Shown here: positions 36,442-48,576 of the stretch, one piece after another
Numbering within the stretch: the first letter of the stretch is position 1
Layout of the letters: every line of letters starts with the position of its first letter
NCBI GenBank assembly: GCA_026545225.1
Contig: CM048851.1
Span: forward strand, 35,859,956 to 35,923,955
Direction of reading: 5' to 3'
Source: Cornus controversa
Lineage: Eukaryota; Streptophyta; Magnoliopsida; Cornales; Cornaceae
Length of the DNA stretch: 64,000 nt
Made by a program: the position numbers and the translations under genes
Notes under the pieces: model-generated
Told to the model about the DNA's origin: nothing
Seen by the model: the letters and a program-made list of their open reading frames with translations, nothing else
Database searches by the model: none

Positions 36442-38120
36442 GTAAGCTCTGCAAACTATTTTACAGCGTTCTGTACTTTATCATCACTTGTTCCTTCTCT
36501 GATCAGCATCATATTTTGTTCACACCCACCTCATATTCACGTCCACTTCATTGTCACAACTGATTTTTTTCACTAAAGTTTACACCTAGTATGTGTTGTT
36601 CTATGTGGTGTTAGTTTTGGTTATGTTTGATTTTTTGCCTCAAATATGAAGCTCGCTCTTATGCTTTATGCCTTTTGGTGTTTAGGGTTTTGTTATGTTA
36701 GATTTAACTTTTGTTTCGACTGAGTACCAACGAATCTGCAAAATTTATACCAAAGTGACCTGTGGATTTTGATGATTGAATTAAGCTCGTGGTTAGATTG
36801 TTAAAAGCGCTTTGTGTATGTGCCTATCTCGTGGAATTTGTTTAGTGACTCTTAATTCTTCATTCAAAGTTTCTTCACTTCTTGAGTTGTTTGGGAATTT
36901 TGAATTGAATATTTTGTTGTTGATTTGTGCTTAGAGACTTGGTCTTTGGTATTACGGCCACAAATTATTCTATATATAGCAGCTAATTTGAATTCATGGT
37001 CAGAGGAATTTAGTTGTGGATCTCTAAAACCCTTGTTTGAAGTTCTTGGAATATGCTTATGCAGTTCTGCTAATTTACATAGTTAAGTTTCCATTGGTTA
37101 TTAGTTTTATTTTAATTTGTCGTTAAAATTTGTATGAGTTGGATGGGACATGGAGGTGAGGTTGTTTGCCCAAAGACTGACAGTCTAATACTTGTATCAT
37201 ATGCCATTTTCTTCAGTCTTTTGGCCACATAAGCGTTCTATTCAAAAGGCTCACTAGCTGATTCTATTTGGTATTTGTCCTGCATAAATTTAAGTTTGGA
37301 TTTGTGTCAAATAGCAACTCATTGCACTAATGCTGGTTTATTCCCTTTGATGTGACTACCTTTCTGGATTTATGAAGCACAAGCTATCAAGATGATGCCA
37401 GTGGCTTTTGTTTGAACACTTAAGAAATCAGGATGCATGGGCACAAGTACATGGATGATGGAACTAAGAAATGTAGGACAAGACATAAAAATTAGCAGCT
37501 AGATGAATTTCATTCTTTTCTTCCCTGGAATTAAGCCTTTGAATTTTTGAAATGAGATGTTCACTACTGCACAAACAAAAAAAAACATTAAATATAAAGC
37601 GGAAGTAATCTGCATGAGTTTTCTTTTAGTAAGAAATGTAAAAGGACTTGTCAAAAAAAAAAGAGAGGAAGAAAATGAAAAAGGATATTTTGTTTATACT
37701 AAAGAAATAATTAGAAAATGGGATACATGGAAAGAGGAAAAAGATGCAGAAAGGAGAATGATGAGGGAGCTTAGCTTGGGCAAGTTTATACCTTACCTAA
37801 ATAATTTGACTTCTATTAAGTATTTTTTTCTTAACCAATGGCCTCTCAACAAACTTACTGTAGTGGGACCCTAATAATATATAAAATCTTCTTAAACTCA
37901 TACTACTTATCAAACCCATTAACACTTGTTATTCCCAATCCATTAAAATTCTATAATTCTTTGCAGCAATTAAGTAAGGCCTTGCGTGACTCAAACTGTT
38001 AAAAGTTTTTTCGTGCTCCTTTAGTCATTGTGTCACGAATCAAATAATTCTTTGAGGATTTGTATGGTAGTTGATGGTATGACTGAAGGGCAATATTAGT
38101 GGTATTGCTTTTTCTAGATA

Positions 38121-39061
38121 AAAAAGGGCTAGCCCAGTGCACGAAGCTCTTGCCATTTCGAGGTCTGAAGAGGGTCAGATGTACACAGTCTTACTTCTCT
38201 ATGTGCATGAAGCTCCCGCCATTTCGAGGCCTGGGGAGGATCAAATGTACACAGTCTTACCTCCGTATGGATAAGTTGTTTTCAATTTCGAACCTGTGAC
38301 CTCCAGGTAAGGGTGGCAAAATTGGACACGACTCGAACACGACACAAATTAAGCGAGTTTGGGTTTGAGGTAAGCCGACACATTTAATAAATGGGTTGAC
38401 ACAAACACGACACGCAAAAATTGGGTTGAGTTTGGGTTTAAGCTGTCTAACCCAGTGACACGATTACAACACGATTATAACACGATTACAACATGAGTTA
38501 TTCATATATTATGGTTTTATACAAACTTATACATACATAGTTATATATTTTGCAATTGTTTGTAATATATTTGTTTGTTTACAGGACTCATGTAGCCATA
38601 AAACGTAAGGATGAGATTGTTACAGTGTCTTCCCAGTTGTTAAATCACCTTAGTATGTTTTTGAGTTTATATGTAGATACAAAATTTATAATAAAGTTTG
38701 ATTTTAGGATTTTTGTATTGATATGTACTTTATTTTTATATGATCTTCAGAGAAATTTTTAGGGATAGAGAAACTCATATGATATATGTTAAACGGATTA
38801 AAAAGGTTATAAACAAGTCGTGTCATTATAGGACATGTTTATTAAACGGGTTACACGGGTCGACACGGATAACACGTTTAATAAACGGGTTGGGCTAGTA
38901 TTGAGGGACTTTAACACGATTATTAAATGGGTCGAGTTAGGGTTGAGCTGTTTAGTAGAATACTTATAGTTCGACACGACACGAACACGACACGGGAACA
39001 CGAATTGCCACCTTTACCTCCAGGTCACAATGGAGCAACCTTACCGTTGCGCCAAGGCCTT
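38121..39061 (-). mobile_element. Au-like SINE, copy 2, split by a hAT element
   Basis: On the minus strand it starts GGCCTTGGCGCAACGGTAAG (box A) at about 39060, continues to TGTGACCTGGAGG, is cut by the element at 38308-39016, then resumes with the box B-like GGTTCGAAATTG and ends AGCCCTTTTT near 38121. The 3' part, from GTGCACGAAGCTC to CAGTCTTAC, is present twice in tandem (about 38138-38195 and 38200-38260). Confidence 0.8.
38308..39016. mobile_element. hAT-like MITE inserted in a SINE, 709 bp
   Basis: Inverted ends TAAGGGTGGCAA and TTGCCACCTTTA, flanked by the perfect 8-bp duplication CCTCCAGG at 38300-38307 and 39017-39024. Subterminal blocks repeat ACACGACACG words. Non-coding. Confidence 0.92.
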
Positions 39062-40405
39062 CATTATTTTACTTGGATCTTTAACATAATTGGAGAACTT
39101 TTATGAATTTACTCCACATCATGCCACTTATTTGAGTGATTGACATGTTTTATTCCTGTTCCTTTTCCCATCTTAAATGCTTCCATACAAGTGTAATGAA
39201 CTTTCATCACTTACCAAAAAAAAAAAGGTGTAATTAACTTTCATTATGGTTCCATGATGGCTACAGGACTGAGTGTTTGCTATCACCTTCTATATGTGGG
39301 TATAAAGAAAGGTCATAGACTTTGATTAATATATAGTTATTATTGTTGGCGCATGACACCAGCAATGCACTTGATATAGACTGCAATTTAAGACAAATTA
39401 GGTGACATTAAATAGTCATTATGAAATTTCGAAGTGATTTATGGTGAATCCATGTTATAAAATATAATGTAAAATATCATATTGCAACATTTTCTTACAT
39501 CTTTGTGTTTGTTTGCGTCCATGCATGTGCGTAATGATGGTTGAATTACTTCTAGATTTTTGGTTTCTTTGCTTTATAAAGTTCATTAAAAAAGTTGATA
39601 TTTCAGAGGCGGGTGCATTGAGGCATACTGCATGCACTAGAAGTGTTTGATTGCTGCATGCCTCACTGCCTTGCCTTTTAACACTTCGTACACTACCTAC
39701 ATCAATCTTGTTGACTGAGCCTTATCCATATTATTTTAATGTCATTTGCTTGTGTTATGCTGTGGTCCGAATTTTGTCTTGATCCCAGTTTTGACCCGAA
39801 AAATTCCCGGAGTAGTGCCCCCAGGAAAAAATTTATGACTTGTTTTTCGCTTATGGGTTTTGGACCCTGATTAGGATTCTCTTGTAGCCCAGTATATAAT
39901 GGCATCTAGGGTTTAGAGTGATTTTGATTAGAAAACATTGAAAATCTGAGAAAGAGAGAGAGAGTGAGAGCTAGGGTTTGGAGGTTGAAACTTGTAATCT
40001 CTTAATATTCGCATAGTGAAATCTTTCGCCGAATCTTTCCCGTGGATGTAGGCTTGCATTAAGCTGAATCACGTAAATTCTTGTGTTCTGTGTGTTGTGC
40101 TTGTTTCGTTTTTGTCGTGTTTCGTGATTGTGTTTGGTTCGCGGTTGTTTGTTGTAACAAACTAGTATCAGAGATTTCGGTTCAAAGCTGAGATGACAAC
40201 CAAGTTTCTGGAAATCAAGAAGTTTAATAGCAGAAACAATTTCAACCTGTGGCGAGTGAGGATATAAGCCTGGTTAGCTCAACACGGGTAAGGTGGCTGT
40301 TTCAGAGGGTAATGATTCAGATGGTGGTAATGTTCCCATGATTTCTGTCCGTGGCTCTGGCGATGAGTGGATTCTTGATTCGAGTTACTCGTATCACATT
40401 TGTCC

Positions 40406-43029
40406 TGTTAGGTTGGCTCAAATTCCTATTGTGATTAGGTTTCTATTATAGAGTTGTGTCTTATTAAGTAGTTTCTTAGAAGGCAAGTCTTGGTTTTAAG
40501 AAAGGAAAGTACTTGTTTGGCAAGTTTTGGGCTCTAAAGAATTGAAATCCTTGTACACCAAGGAATTGAGTTTTGGGCTCTATAAATAGTTGCCTATGTT
40601 ATAGGTTCAGACAAGTGAGAAGAAAAGATGCAATACTCTCATTCTAAGAAGTATCGACACGGACATGGGACACGGGTACGATATGACACAGACACGGCGA
40701 CACGACGAATTTAAAAAAAAAGGACACGGACACGACGGGGATACGGCTATGAAATAATAATATATTAATATATATTCAACAAGTTAACCAATATTCACAG
40801 TACCATAAATCTAATAATAAATTACACAAATACTTCAATTTATTATCAAGCAATTAATGTATTTGTCAAAAGGAGTGTTTTCATCGTATTCAAAACTCCT
40901 TGAACCTTGCACATTACTCATTTTTGTAATAACAAACAAATAAATTTAAATACAAAATACCAAACAAAATGACATGGCTTTATGTTAAATAAAGTTCTAT
41001 TGGTTTTTTTATTTTTTTGTTTCTAAATTTATTATTTAGAAATTTTATCCAACTATTTTTTATTTTTCAAATATTTTATTTTATAAAATACAATATTTAT
41101 AAAGAAAAAGGGCATAATAGTCATATGAAATGGTATATATGTCATTATAGTTTTTTTAGGGGGGTCAAGATGTCAGCTTTTAGAAAATAAGGGGCTAAAA
41201 TGCTCAAAAAAATAGTTCAAAGGGGTCTTTTTGCAACTTTGGAAAAGTTCAGGGATTTTTTTGCACTTTTAAAAATTACAAAATGTGCCCCGCTATGTCC
41301 CTCGCATGTCCTATCCTTGTCCCTCACGTGTCCTATCCGTGTCCTTGCTGTGTCGAGTTGTGTCCCCTGCGTGTCCAAAAAAAACAAATCCAAGACACTT
41401 CTAAGGAGTGTTCGACACATTTCCGAGTGTCTGACAAGGGTACGACACCCTTATATGAAGTGTCCGTGCTTTCTAGCTCTCATTGTATTTGAGAGGTTAC
41501 TCTCATTGTTTTGAGAAGGCAACTCTTGCGTAGAGGTAATACTCTCATTGTTATTGAGAGGACACTTAGAGAGAATTCTTGTTTAGAATTTGTGATTTCC
41601 TTTTGGGTGTACAAGGGTTGAGTGTTGAAAGTTGAGCGTACTCTTGATACAATCTTTCAACCTGTACTGTTACAATCTATATAGTGAAATCGAACTCTCC
41701 GTGGACGTAGGCTTGTTTAGCCGAACTACGTATAATTCTTGGTGTGTTCTTGTTACTTATCATCACATCGTAATATTTGGTGGTTCGTGATTGGGGGCTT
41801 ATTTCTCAACAAATTGGTATCAGAGCTTCAAGGTGCACACAAGGTGTTTGATAAAAATCTTGTGTAGATTTTTCTTCATAACATGAGAGTTGTTCGTCTT
41901 GGGTACTTGTGACAATCATGGCTGATAATATTGTTACACAATACAAGGTGTAGAGATTTGATGATAAGGGTAACTTCACCCTATGGCAAGGGAGGGTGAA
42001 GGACATCCTAGTTCAACAAGGCTTAGCGCAGGCGTTGAAAAGGAAGGATGGAAAACCGAAAAAAAACACTCTTACTCAACGTGAGTGGTTTTTTTATTCA
42101 CCCAAGTTATGGTGTAATTTAATTTCCTTGAGTCAGTTGGACTCCATGGGCTACAAGTGCTCCATTGCAGGGGGAATCATGAAGATCACCAAGGGTTGCA
42201 TGGTATTAATGCTAGGAGAACAGAGTAGAGGTTTGTATCGTCTGGTGGGGAGTGCTAATGGCACTCAACGAAGCCCCCTTCCAAAGTCACTTGATATAAC
42301 TGCATGAATACATTGGTTGTGTGGATCAAGGGGAGTATTGTTTCATACTTAATTCGGGTTATGTAGCTGGAGCTTGAAAGGCCAATGGATCGTTTGTGGA
42401 TTTGCAGACGGGAGTCTCGTGTATTGAAGACTTGTCAAAAATTTTGCAAAGGGGGAGATTTGTTAGGTTGGCTAAAATTCCTATTGTGATTAGGTTTTTA
42501 TTATAGAGTTGTGTCTCATTAGGTAATTTCTTAGAAGACAAATACTTGTTAGGCAAGTCTTGGGCTCTAAGGAATTGTAATCCTTTCCACCAAGGAATTG
42601 GGTTTTGGGCTCTATAAATAGTTACCTATGTTATCGGTTGAGACAAGTGAGAAGAAAAGAGGCAATACTGTCATTGTATTTAAGATGTTACTCTCATTAT
42701 TTTGAAAGGGCAACTTTTGCGTAGAGGTAATACTCTCATTGTTATAAGACACTTAGAGAAAGAATTCTTGTTTAGAATTTGTGATTTTCTTTTGAGTGAA
42801 ATTAGGTGTACAAGGGTTAAGGATTGAGAGTTGAGCGTGCTCTTGATACAATCTTTCAACTTGTACTGTTACAATCTATATAGTGAAATCGAACTCTCCG
42901 TGGACGTAGGCTTGTTTAGCTGAACCACGTATAATTCTTGATGTGTCCTTGCAAATTTCTTCGTGTTTGTTTACTTATCATCACATTGTAATATTTGGTG
43001 GTTCATGATTAGGAGCTTATTTCTCAACG
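40406..43029 (+). mobile_element. Ty1/copia retrotransposon B, nested in A
   Basis: Both LTRs begin TGTTAGGTTGGCT. The left LTR is 40406-41811, lengthened by the element at 40644-41476. The right LTR is 42461-43029. The target duplication TGTCC is perfect (40401-40405 and 43030-43034), and removing B restores the reading frame of element A's protease. A perfect primer-binding site TGGTATCAGAGC is at 41815-41826 and a polypurine tract AAAGGGGGAGATT at about 42448-42460. Internal coding is reduced to a gag start (near 41919) fused by deletion to a pre-integrase piece (LISLSQLDSMGYKCS), so B is not autonomous. Confidence 0.93.
40644..41476. mobile_element. hAT-like element C, nested in the left LTR of B
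   Basis: An 833-bp insertion bounded by the perfect 8-bp duplication CTCTCATT (40636-40643 and 41477-41484). Ends CTAAGAAGTATCGACACGG and the inverse of GTCCGTGCTTTCTAG are imperfect inverted repeats. Comparison with the uninterrupted right LTR of B confirms the empty site. ACACGGACACG-rich ends. Open frames here are not genes. Confidence 0.9.
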
Positions 43030-44422
43030 TGTCCAAACAAGGACTGGTTTACCTCTTATCGTTCCATTGATGGAGGAGAAGTTCTGATGGGGAATAAGGT
43101 GTCGTGCAAGGTTGTAGGTATCGGTACAATTTGAATCAAGATGTTTGACGATATAGTGAGAATACTGACTGACGTCAGGCATGTTCCAGAAATAAAGAAG
43201 AATTTGATTTTATGGGGTACGCTGGATTCCATCAGGTGCAGTTACAAGGCCGAAAGTGAAGTTGGTAAGGTTTCAAATGGTGCTCTTGTGGTGATGAAGG
43301 GACTGAAGTAACATGGTTTGTATGCGCTGCATGGTAGCACAGTTACAGGTTCAACTGTAGTATCAACTTCGGGTCCAGATTTAGATACTATCAGATTGTG
43401 GCATGTGCGACTTGGGCATATGAGTGAGAGGGGGATGGATGTTCTGAGTAAGCAGGTTTTCTTGGTGGTCAAAAAACTAGGAAATTGGATTTTTGTGATC
43501 ATTTTGTCTTCAGAAAACAGTACAGAGTGAAGTTCAATAACCATTCTGATCTTTGGGGTTAGGTTACTTCACATGGTGGTGGTAGATATATGATGATGTT
43601 AATTGATGATTTTTCTCAAAAAGTTTGAGTTTATATTCTAAAATGCAAGAATGAGGCTTTTGTCATGTTCAAGCAGTGGAAGACCTTGATTGAAGAGCAG
43701 ACTGGAAAACAAGTTAAATGCTTGAGGGCAAACAACGGCTTGGAATTCTGTGAGGGAGAATTTAATGAATTCTGCAAAGCTTACGGGATTGTGAGACACC
43801 GTATAGTGAGGAAAATTCCGCAACAGAATGGAATTGCTGAACAGATGAACATAACGCTATTGGAGAGAGCACGGTGTATGTTGTCTAATGCTGGGTTAGA
43901 CAAAGTGTTTTGGGTTGGCTGTAAGACTCTAGAGGAGGTATGGTCTGGTAACCGATTCAGCTAGAGCTCAGGGTGTCAGTGAGCAGGTGGGGTAATCAAA
44001 GGTTTAGTTAGAGAATGTTCTAGATCGGTCGAATGATAAGCGGGTGCAGTTTGGAGTTGAGGAGGAATATGCACAGTTGTAGGCTTTGTGTGGCTCAAAA
44101 TGGGCCTTATGGCCCTTTTTTGCTCACGTGTTTTGGATCTTGATTAGAACTCTCTTGTAGCCCAGTATATAAGGGCATTTAAGGTCTGGAATTGTTCTGA
44201 ATGAGAAAACACTACAAATCCTAGAAAGATAGTGAGAGAGCGAGAGCTAGGATTTGGGGGGTTGAAACTTGTTATCTCTTGATATTCGTATAGTGAAATC
44301 TTTCGCCGGATCTTTGTCGTGGACGTAAGCTTGCATTAAATTCTTGTGTTTCGTTTTCTGTTGTGTTTCGTTTTCTGCTGTGTTTCATGATTGTTCTTGG
44401 TTCGCGGTTATTTGTCGTAACA

Positions 44423-44926
44423 ACTTGGGTGATGTTCCCTTTACCTCCTTAATCTTTCTAGGATGGGTGGTGCTTATGTATACAAATATAAGACAACTAG
44501 TGTAAAATTTATCAGTTTCATTCACAGCTGCATGCTAAACAATCATGTGAATCAAATTATAATTTTCTTGTTCAATTAATTGATCACAATGAAGGTTAAA
44601 AGTATTCCATTTTTGTTGTGCATTAGCAGAGTGTCACTTTTGTAGTAACGTAAACTATAAGCAAGCCGTTGCAAATGCTTTGAAAATTATCCTGCAAGTG
44701 GATCCCTATGTGGTCGCATATTTAACTTCTTTCCTTATCATTTTCAATTTGTACTTTGTGAAAGACATGTCGAGATCAACCATAGATGTTGCCTTATTAC
44801 ATGCAATGCCATCATTGTGAGAAGAGTGGCATGGCATGTCAGAATGGTTTTTGGTACTAGGTTTTTCAATAAAACTATATACGTTAGGTGTTGTAGTTGA
44901 AGTTGAACAGCCTCTGATGTCTTTTA
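44423..44926. other. intron sequence, nothing recognised
   Basis: Ordinary AT-rich sequence between copia A and the next MITE. Confidence 0.5.
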
Positions 44927-45411
44927 GGCTCCGTTTGGATTGACGGATTTGGAAGGATAAGGAGAGAAGAAAGGAGAGGATAGGCCATGTTGTGTTTGGA
45001 TAGACTTCATTAAAAGAAAAGAAAGGATAAGGAGGGCTCAGAAGGGATAACTATCTCTCCTTATCCCTCATATCCTATCCTCCAAAAAATGAGAAGATTA
45101 GGAGAGAAAGAATAGTGTTTAAGTAGTACTTTCATAATTCCGAAATTGCCCTCAACAATTAGAAAAAGAAAATTGTTATTCCACTCATGTCCCATAAATA
45201 TAAAAGGATATGATAGTAATTTAGTTGTTATCCTTTCTCTCCCCTATCTTATCCAAACAAGAATGCTATCATCTCCTTTCTTTTCTCTCCTATTTATCCA
45301 AACATGAATAGAGTTTGTTGCTATCCTCTCCTATCCTTTCTTTTCTCTCATAACTAATGTTATTCTCTCTTTTTTCTTTTTTTTTTCTCGCGTGTCTATT
45401 CAAACAAAGCC
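44927..45411. mobile_element. Tourist-type MITE, 485 bp
   Basis: Ends GGCTCCGTTTGGATTGAC and GTCTATTCAAACAAAGCC are inverted repeats with the 3-bp duplication TTA at 44924-44926 and 45412-45414. GGATAAGGAG and TCCTTATCC words recur inside, giving a partly palindromic structure. A different family from the 211-bp copies. Confidence 0.88.
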
Positions 45412-46121
45412 TTACTGTATCACCATAGAGTCATCTGGTAAGGCTCTTAATGAAACACCATTACCTTGGTGTGCTTATCCTTGCGAGTATTAGAGCTAGT
45501 GGTTCCATTATATTTTATATGCATAGAGGCTAAAAGATTTATACATTGATTGTGAGATGTGGGCTCTGCCTGGTGGAGAACAGTAGTTTTCTAGTGCTCT
45601 GTTCAAGTTGATTGTCAGATGTGGGTCCTGCCGGGTGGAGAACACTAGTCTTATAGTGCCCTGAAAGATTACCTTTCAAGTTAGTATATGCATGGTTGTT
45701 TATCCACTTAAGTGACCTGTCCGTCTTATCTGTTTAATTTCATTCACTAACCTCTACCGCACATGTGCGGTATCATTTGTTTCAAAAAGAGTGCTTTGGA
45801 TTCTAATGGCTCCCTCTGATTGTTGTATTTCTAAAACTATGGGGAACTCTAGCTGAATCCATGTACAATTTCAGATTTAGTATCACGGATGTTTTAATGA
45901 AAATTAAACGTTTCCTCATTTTCTGCTATATTTATCAGAATTCTAGTTGGGTGATCTCTGTTTCCCTTTTTCTGGTCCTATCTAACCTAGTCTGTGGCAA
46001 GATTATACCCTATATCTTAACCAGATCGCTGGGTGTCAGTTGGTGACCATCTGAGGTTGCTCCTGGCAGGTGTATGAGGATTTAGCACATGGCATTAATT
46101 ATGTTCTTGTGATTGCAGCAA

Positions 46122-46677
46122 TTTTGCCCCACCCCGTTGAGTACCCGCCCCGTTAAAAACCCGTTTACGGAACCGTTTAAGGAAACGGGGTGAGGATGGG
46201 GTTAGGGAAAATAATTCGTGCTTAAACGGGGCGGGAACGGGGTAACACCCTACCCCGATGGGTACGCGCCCCGTTTAAATATATATATATATTTATACTT
46301 ATATATATAATATATAAAAGAAATATTAATAGTATATGAAGGAAATATTAATATTATGTATATCATACAACTATACAAGTTTATTATATCAGTAATGGAT
46401 GACTCAATATTAGCCATTGTGTTGCATGTACCTAAATGTGTGTTTTTGGTGTATATGTATCGAAATATCAGATTTATTATTATAAAAAAATTTGCATTAA
46501 AAAAAAAAGGATAAACGGGGTGGGGCGGGGAAAGTTAAACGGTTTTGGGAATGGGGAAGTCAAAACCCGCCCCGCCCTGTTCATATACGGTTGTGGGGCG
46601 AGGACGGGGCGGAGAAAGTTAAACGGTTGCGGGGATAGGGAAGTCAAAACTCCCCCCCCACCCCGTTGCCATCCCTA
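46122..46677. mobile_element. GC-rich hAT-like MITE, 556 bp
   Basis: The right end CCCCGTTGCCATCCCTA mirrors the TAGGGATGGCAACGGGG end common in plant hAT MITEs. The left end has lost its first bases. Flanks TGCAGCAA and TGCAGCAT match at 7 of 8 positions. Both ends are packed with AAACGGGGCGGGG words, making sharp GC islands in an AT-rich intron. Confidence 0.75.
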
Positions 46678-46868
46678 TGCAGCATGGCAGCATATTATTT
46701 GCTGCAAGGGTTACATTATATGCTTGGATACAAACTCTCTTTCAAAGTAATGAATTTTTGTTCTGCATGAATCTGTTGATGACTGTGAGCTCTCTGCAGC
46801 TCTTGTTTACTGTGTACTTCCGGCTGATGCTATTGATTCATCAGGCTTATTGATTTCTGTCTTCCCAG

Positions 46869-47364
46869 GTTTGGGGCAGTTTACAGAAGGCTTATTCATT
46901 ATCAGGTAATTTAACTGTTGCTGATTTTCTGATTCTTGAATGCAATTTTGACTAAAACATGTTGTTCTCTTGCAGTTCAATGTATTAAGCTGTTATTCAA
47001 TGTTGGATTCTTTTTGCCTGATATCAGATTTATGCATGAGTATTTTTTTACAGGGAAAGATCCTGCAAAGGGATGGGTTTCTACTTTTGATGTCTATCTG
47101 CTGATGGTAATTTAGTGGGCGCATATTTTCCATTTCCTTGTTTTCTAATATTGAAAGAATTAAGTTTTGTGCTCCTTCGTTCAGAAAATATGTTCCAGAA
47201 CGAACTTCTAACTGATTTTTTTTGCCCTTTATTTGTTTTAATGGTTTGGTTAAGGGGTTCTGAGACTGGGCAGCTGCTTGATGCTCATTTCACTATGTCA
47301 CATTTGTAGCAGAGGTTAAAAGTTGAAATTAATATCTGCAGCTGTTGCGGACTTTGGATCTCAG
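46869..47364 (+). other. candidate internal 5' UTR exons of the BPC gene
   Basis: Three stretches have splice-site borders: 46869-46905 (CTTCCCAG|...ATCAG|GTAATT), 47054-47106 (TTTACAG|...CTGATG|GTAATT) and 47342-47364 (TCTGCAG|... running to the start codon). These are consensus-based guesses; transcripts are needed. Confidence 0.35.
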
Positions 47365-48576
47365 ATGGATGACAGTGGTCATCGTGAAAATGGAAGGCAT
47401 AAACCAACTCAGGGTCAGGTATCTAGAAGCAAGAAATCTCTGCAAATAAATAATTGACTATTGTCCCATTTATTTCTTTATTGTTTAGCTGAAACCAACA
47501 GAACACCTAGATGAATTCTTTGATAGAATAAGCACCTTTTTTTTTTTTTACTAATCTTCGATAGAATAAGCACTTAGCAGTGGGTTTTTTCCCAAACATC
47601 CACTACCGTTCCTTAATTACTTCTATTTCAGTGGTTGATGCAGCATCAGCCATCTATGAAGCAGATAATGGCCATTATGCAAGAAAGAGACGCTGCTATT
47701 CAAGAAAGAAATTTGGCCATCTCCGAAAAGAAGGCAGCTTTGACGGAGCGAGACATGGCTATTTTGCAGCGAGATTCAGCAATTGGAGAACGAAATAATG
47801 CCATTATGGAACGAGACAGTGCCATTGCTACTCTTCAATATCGAGAAAACTCCATGAACAGTGATAATGTGTCCCCTTGCCCACCAGGGTGCCAAATTTC
47901 ACGCGGGGTTAAGCACATGCACCATCCGCAGCAGCATTTCCACCATCAGGCCCACTTGGGTGAAGCTCCATACAGTACAAGAGATGTGCACACGAGTGAT
48001 GCCCTCCAAATGGCTCCAGTTGCTTCAGAGCCTGCAAAGTCCCGACGGACTAAACGCTCAAAGGAGGCCAAAGCAATGACATCTATTAAAAAGGCTTCAA
48101 AATCATCAAAGAAGGTTAAAAGGGAAGGTGAGGACCTGAACAAGATGATGTTTGGAAAGTCGCATTCATGGAAGGGTGGACAGGATGTGGGTGGTGGGGA
48201 CGATGACCTCAACCAACACCTGGGCATGCCGAAGCCTGATTGGAAGAATCAGGACCTGGGGTTAAACCAGGTTGCATTTGATGATTCATCCATGCCAGTG
48301 CCAGTTTGCTCATGTACCGGAACCCTAAGGCCTTGCTATAAATGGGGTAATGGCGGTTGGCAGTCTTCATGTTGCACAACCACCGTGTCTATGTATCCGC
48401 TGCCAGCAGTGCCTAACAAGCGTCATGCCCGAGTTGGTGGTCGGAAAATGAGTGGAAGTGCTTTCAGCAAGCTGCTTAGCCGGCTCGCTGCAGAGGGGCA
48501 CGATCTATCAAATCCAATTGATCTTAAGGACCATTGGGCGAAACACGGTACAAATCGCTACATCACCATCAAATAG
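47365..48576 (+). CDS. BPC6: BASIC PENTACYSTEINE transcription factor (BPC6-like)
   Basis: Two coding exons, 47365-47418 and 47632-48576, with a GT-AG intron give 332 residues. The N-terminus [29 protein letters not shown] is nearly the Arabidopsis BPC6 start, which fixes both the ATG and the intron. Residues about 30-90 form the class II coiled coil with repeated ERD/ERN units, used for dimerisation. A lysine-rich basic stretch lies at about 150-185. The DNA-binding BPC domain fills the last 90 residues, with conserved Cys244, 246, 253, 265 and 266, the [10 protein letters not shown] motif and the terminal [14 protein letters not shown]. Family members are nuclear, bind GA-rich repeats and in Arabidopsis can recruit Polycomb complexes to homeotic and developmental genes. 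The gene looks intact. The leader appears to be very long and transposon-filled. Confidence 0.96.

Larger units (their letters stand above)
39753..44422 (+). mobile_element. Ty1/copia retrotransposon A (outer, decayed)
   Basis: Left LTR 39753-40159 (TGTTATGC...GTAACA) and right LTR about 44078-44422 share long stretches such as CTCTTGTAGCCCAGTATATAA and GTGAAATCTTTCGCCG. A damaged primer-binding site CTAGTATCAGAG follows at 40162. Gag begins near 40193 (MTTKFLEIKKFNSRNNFNLW) and is soon deleted. The protease region near 40366 reads WILDSSYSYHICP, with the DSG active motif lost, and continues after the inner insertion as NKDWFTSYRSIDGG at 43035. Pre-integrase (LWHVRLGHMSERGMD, 43399) and integrase (43600-43925) remain, with stops. 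Reverse transcriptase and RNase H are deleted. The flanking five bases are GCTTG and ACTTG, one mismatch. Confidence 0.88.
36442..46868 (+). other. probable ~10.4-kb leader intron of the BPC gene
   Basis: No supported gene on either strand. The first 1.6 kb looks like ordinary intron or leader sequence. The remainder holds a SINE with a hAT insertion, the nested copia elements, a Tourist MITE and a GC-rich hAT MITE, each listed separately. The frame at 37557-37874 (105 residues, Lys/Glu-rich) has no recognisable motif. A 70-bp direct duplication is at 45545-45665. Confidence 0.45.

Noticed and set aside
37557-37874. 105-residue Lys/Glu-rich frame
   Set aside because: Low complexity, no recognisable motif, and within a probable intron.
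38807-39001. 64-residue minus-strand frame
   Set aside because: It falls inside the hAT MITE and is made of its terminal ACACGACACG words.
41200-41514. Several overlapping frames on both strands
   Set aside because: They lie inside the hAT-like element C and translate its ACACGGACACG-rich sequence.
47861-48227. Frames on both strands within the BPC coding exon
   Set aside because: Shadows of the BPC frame.
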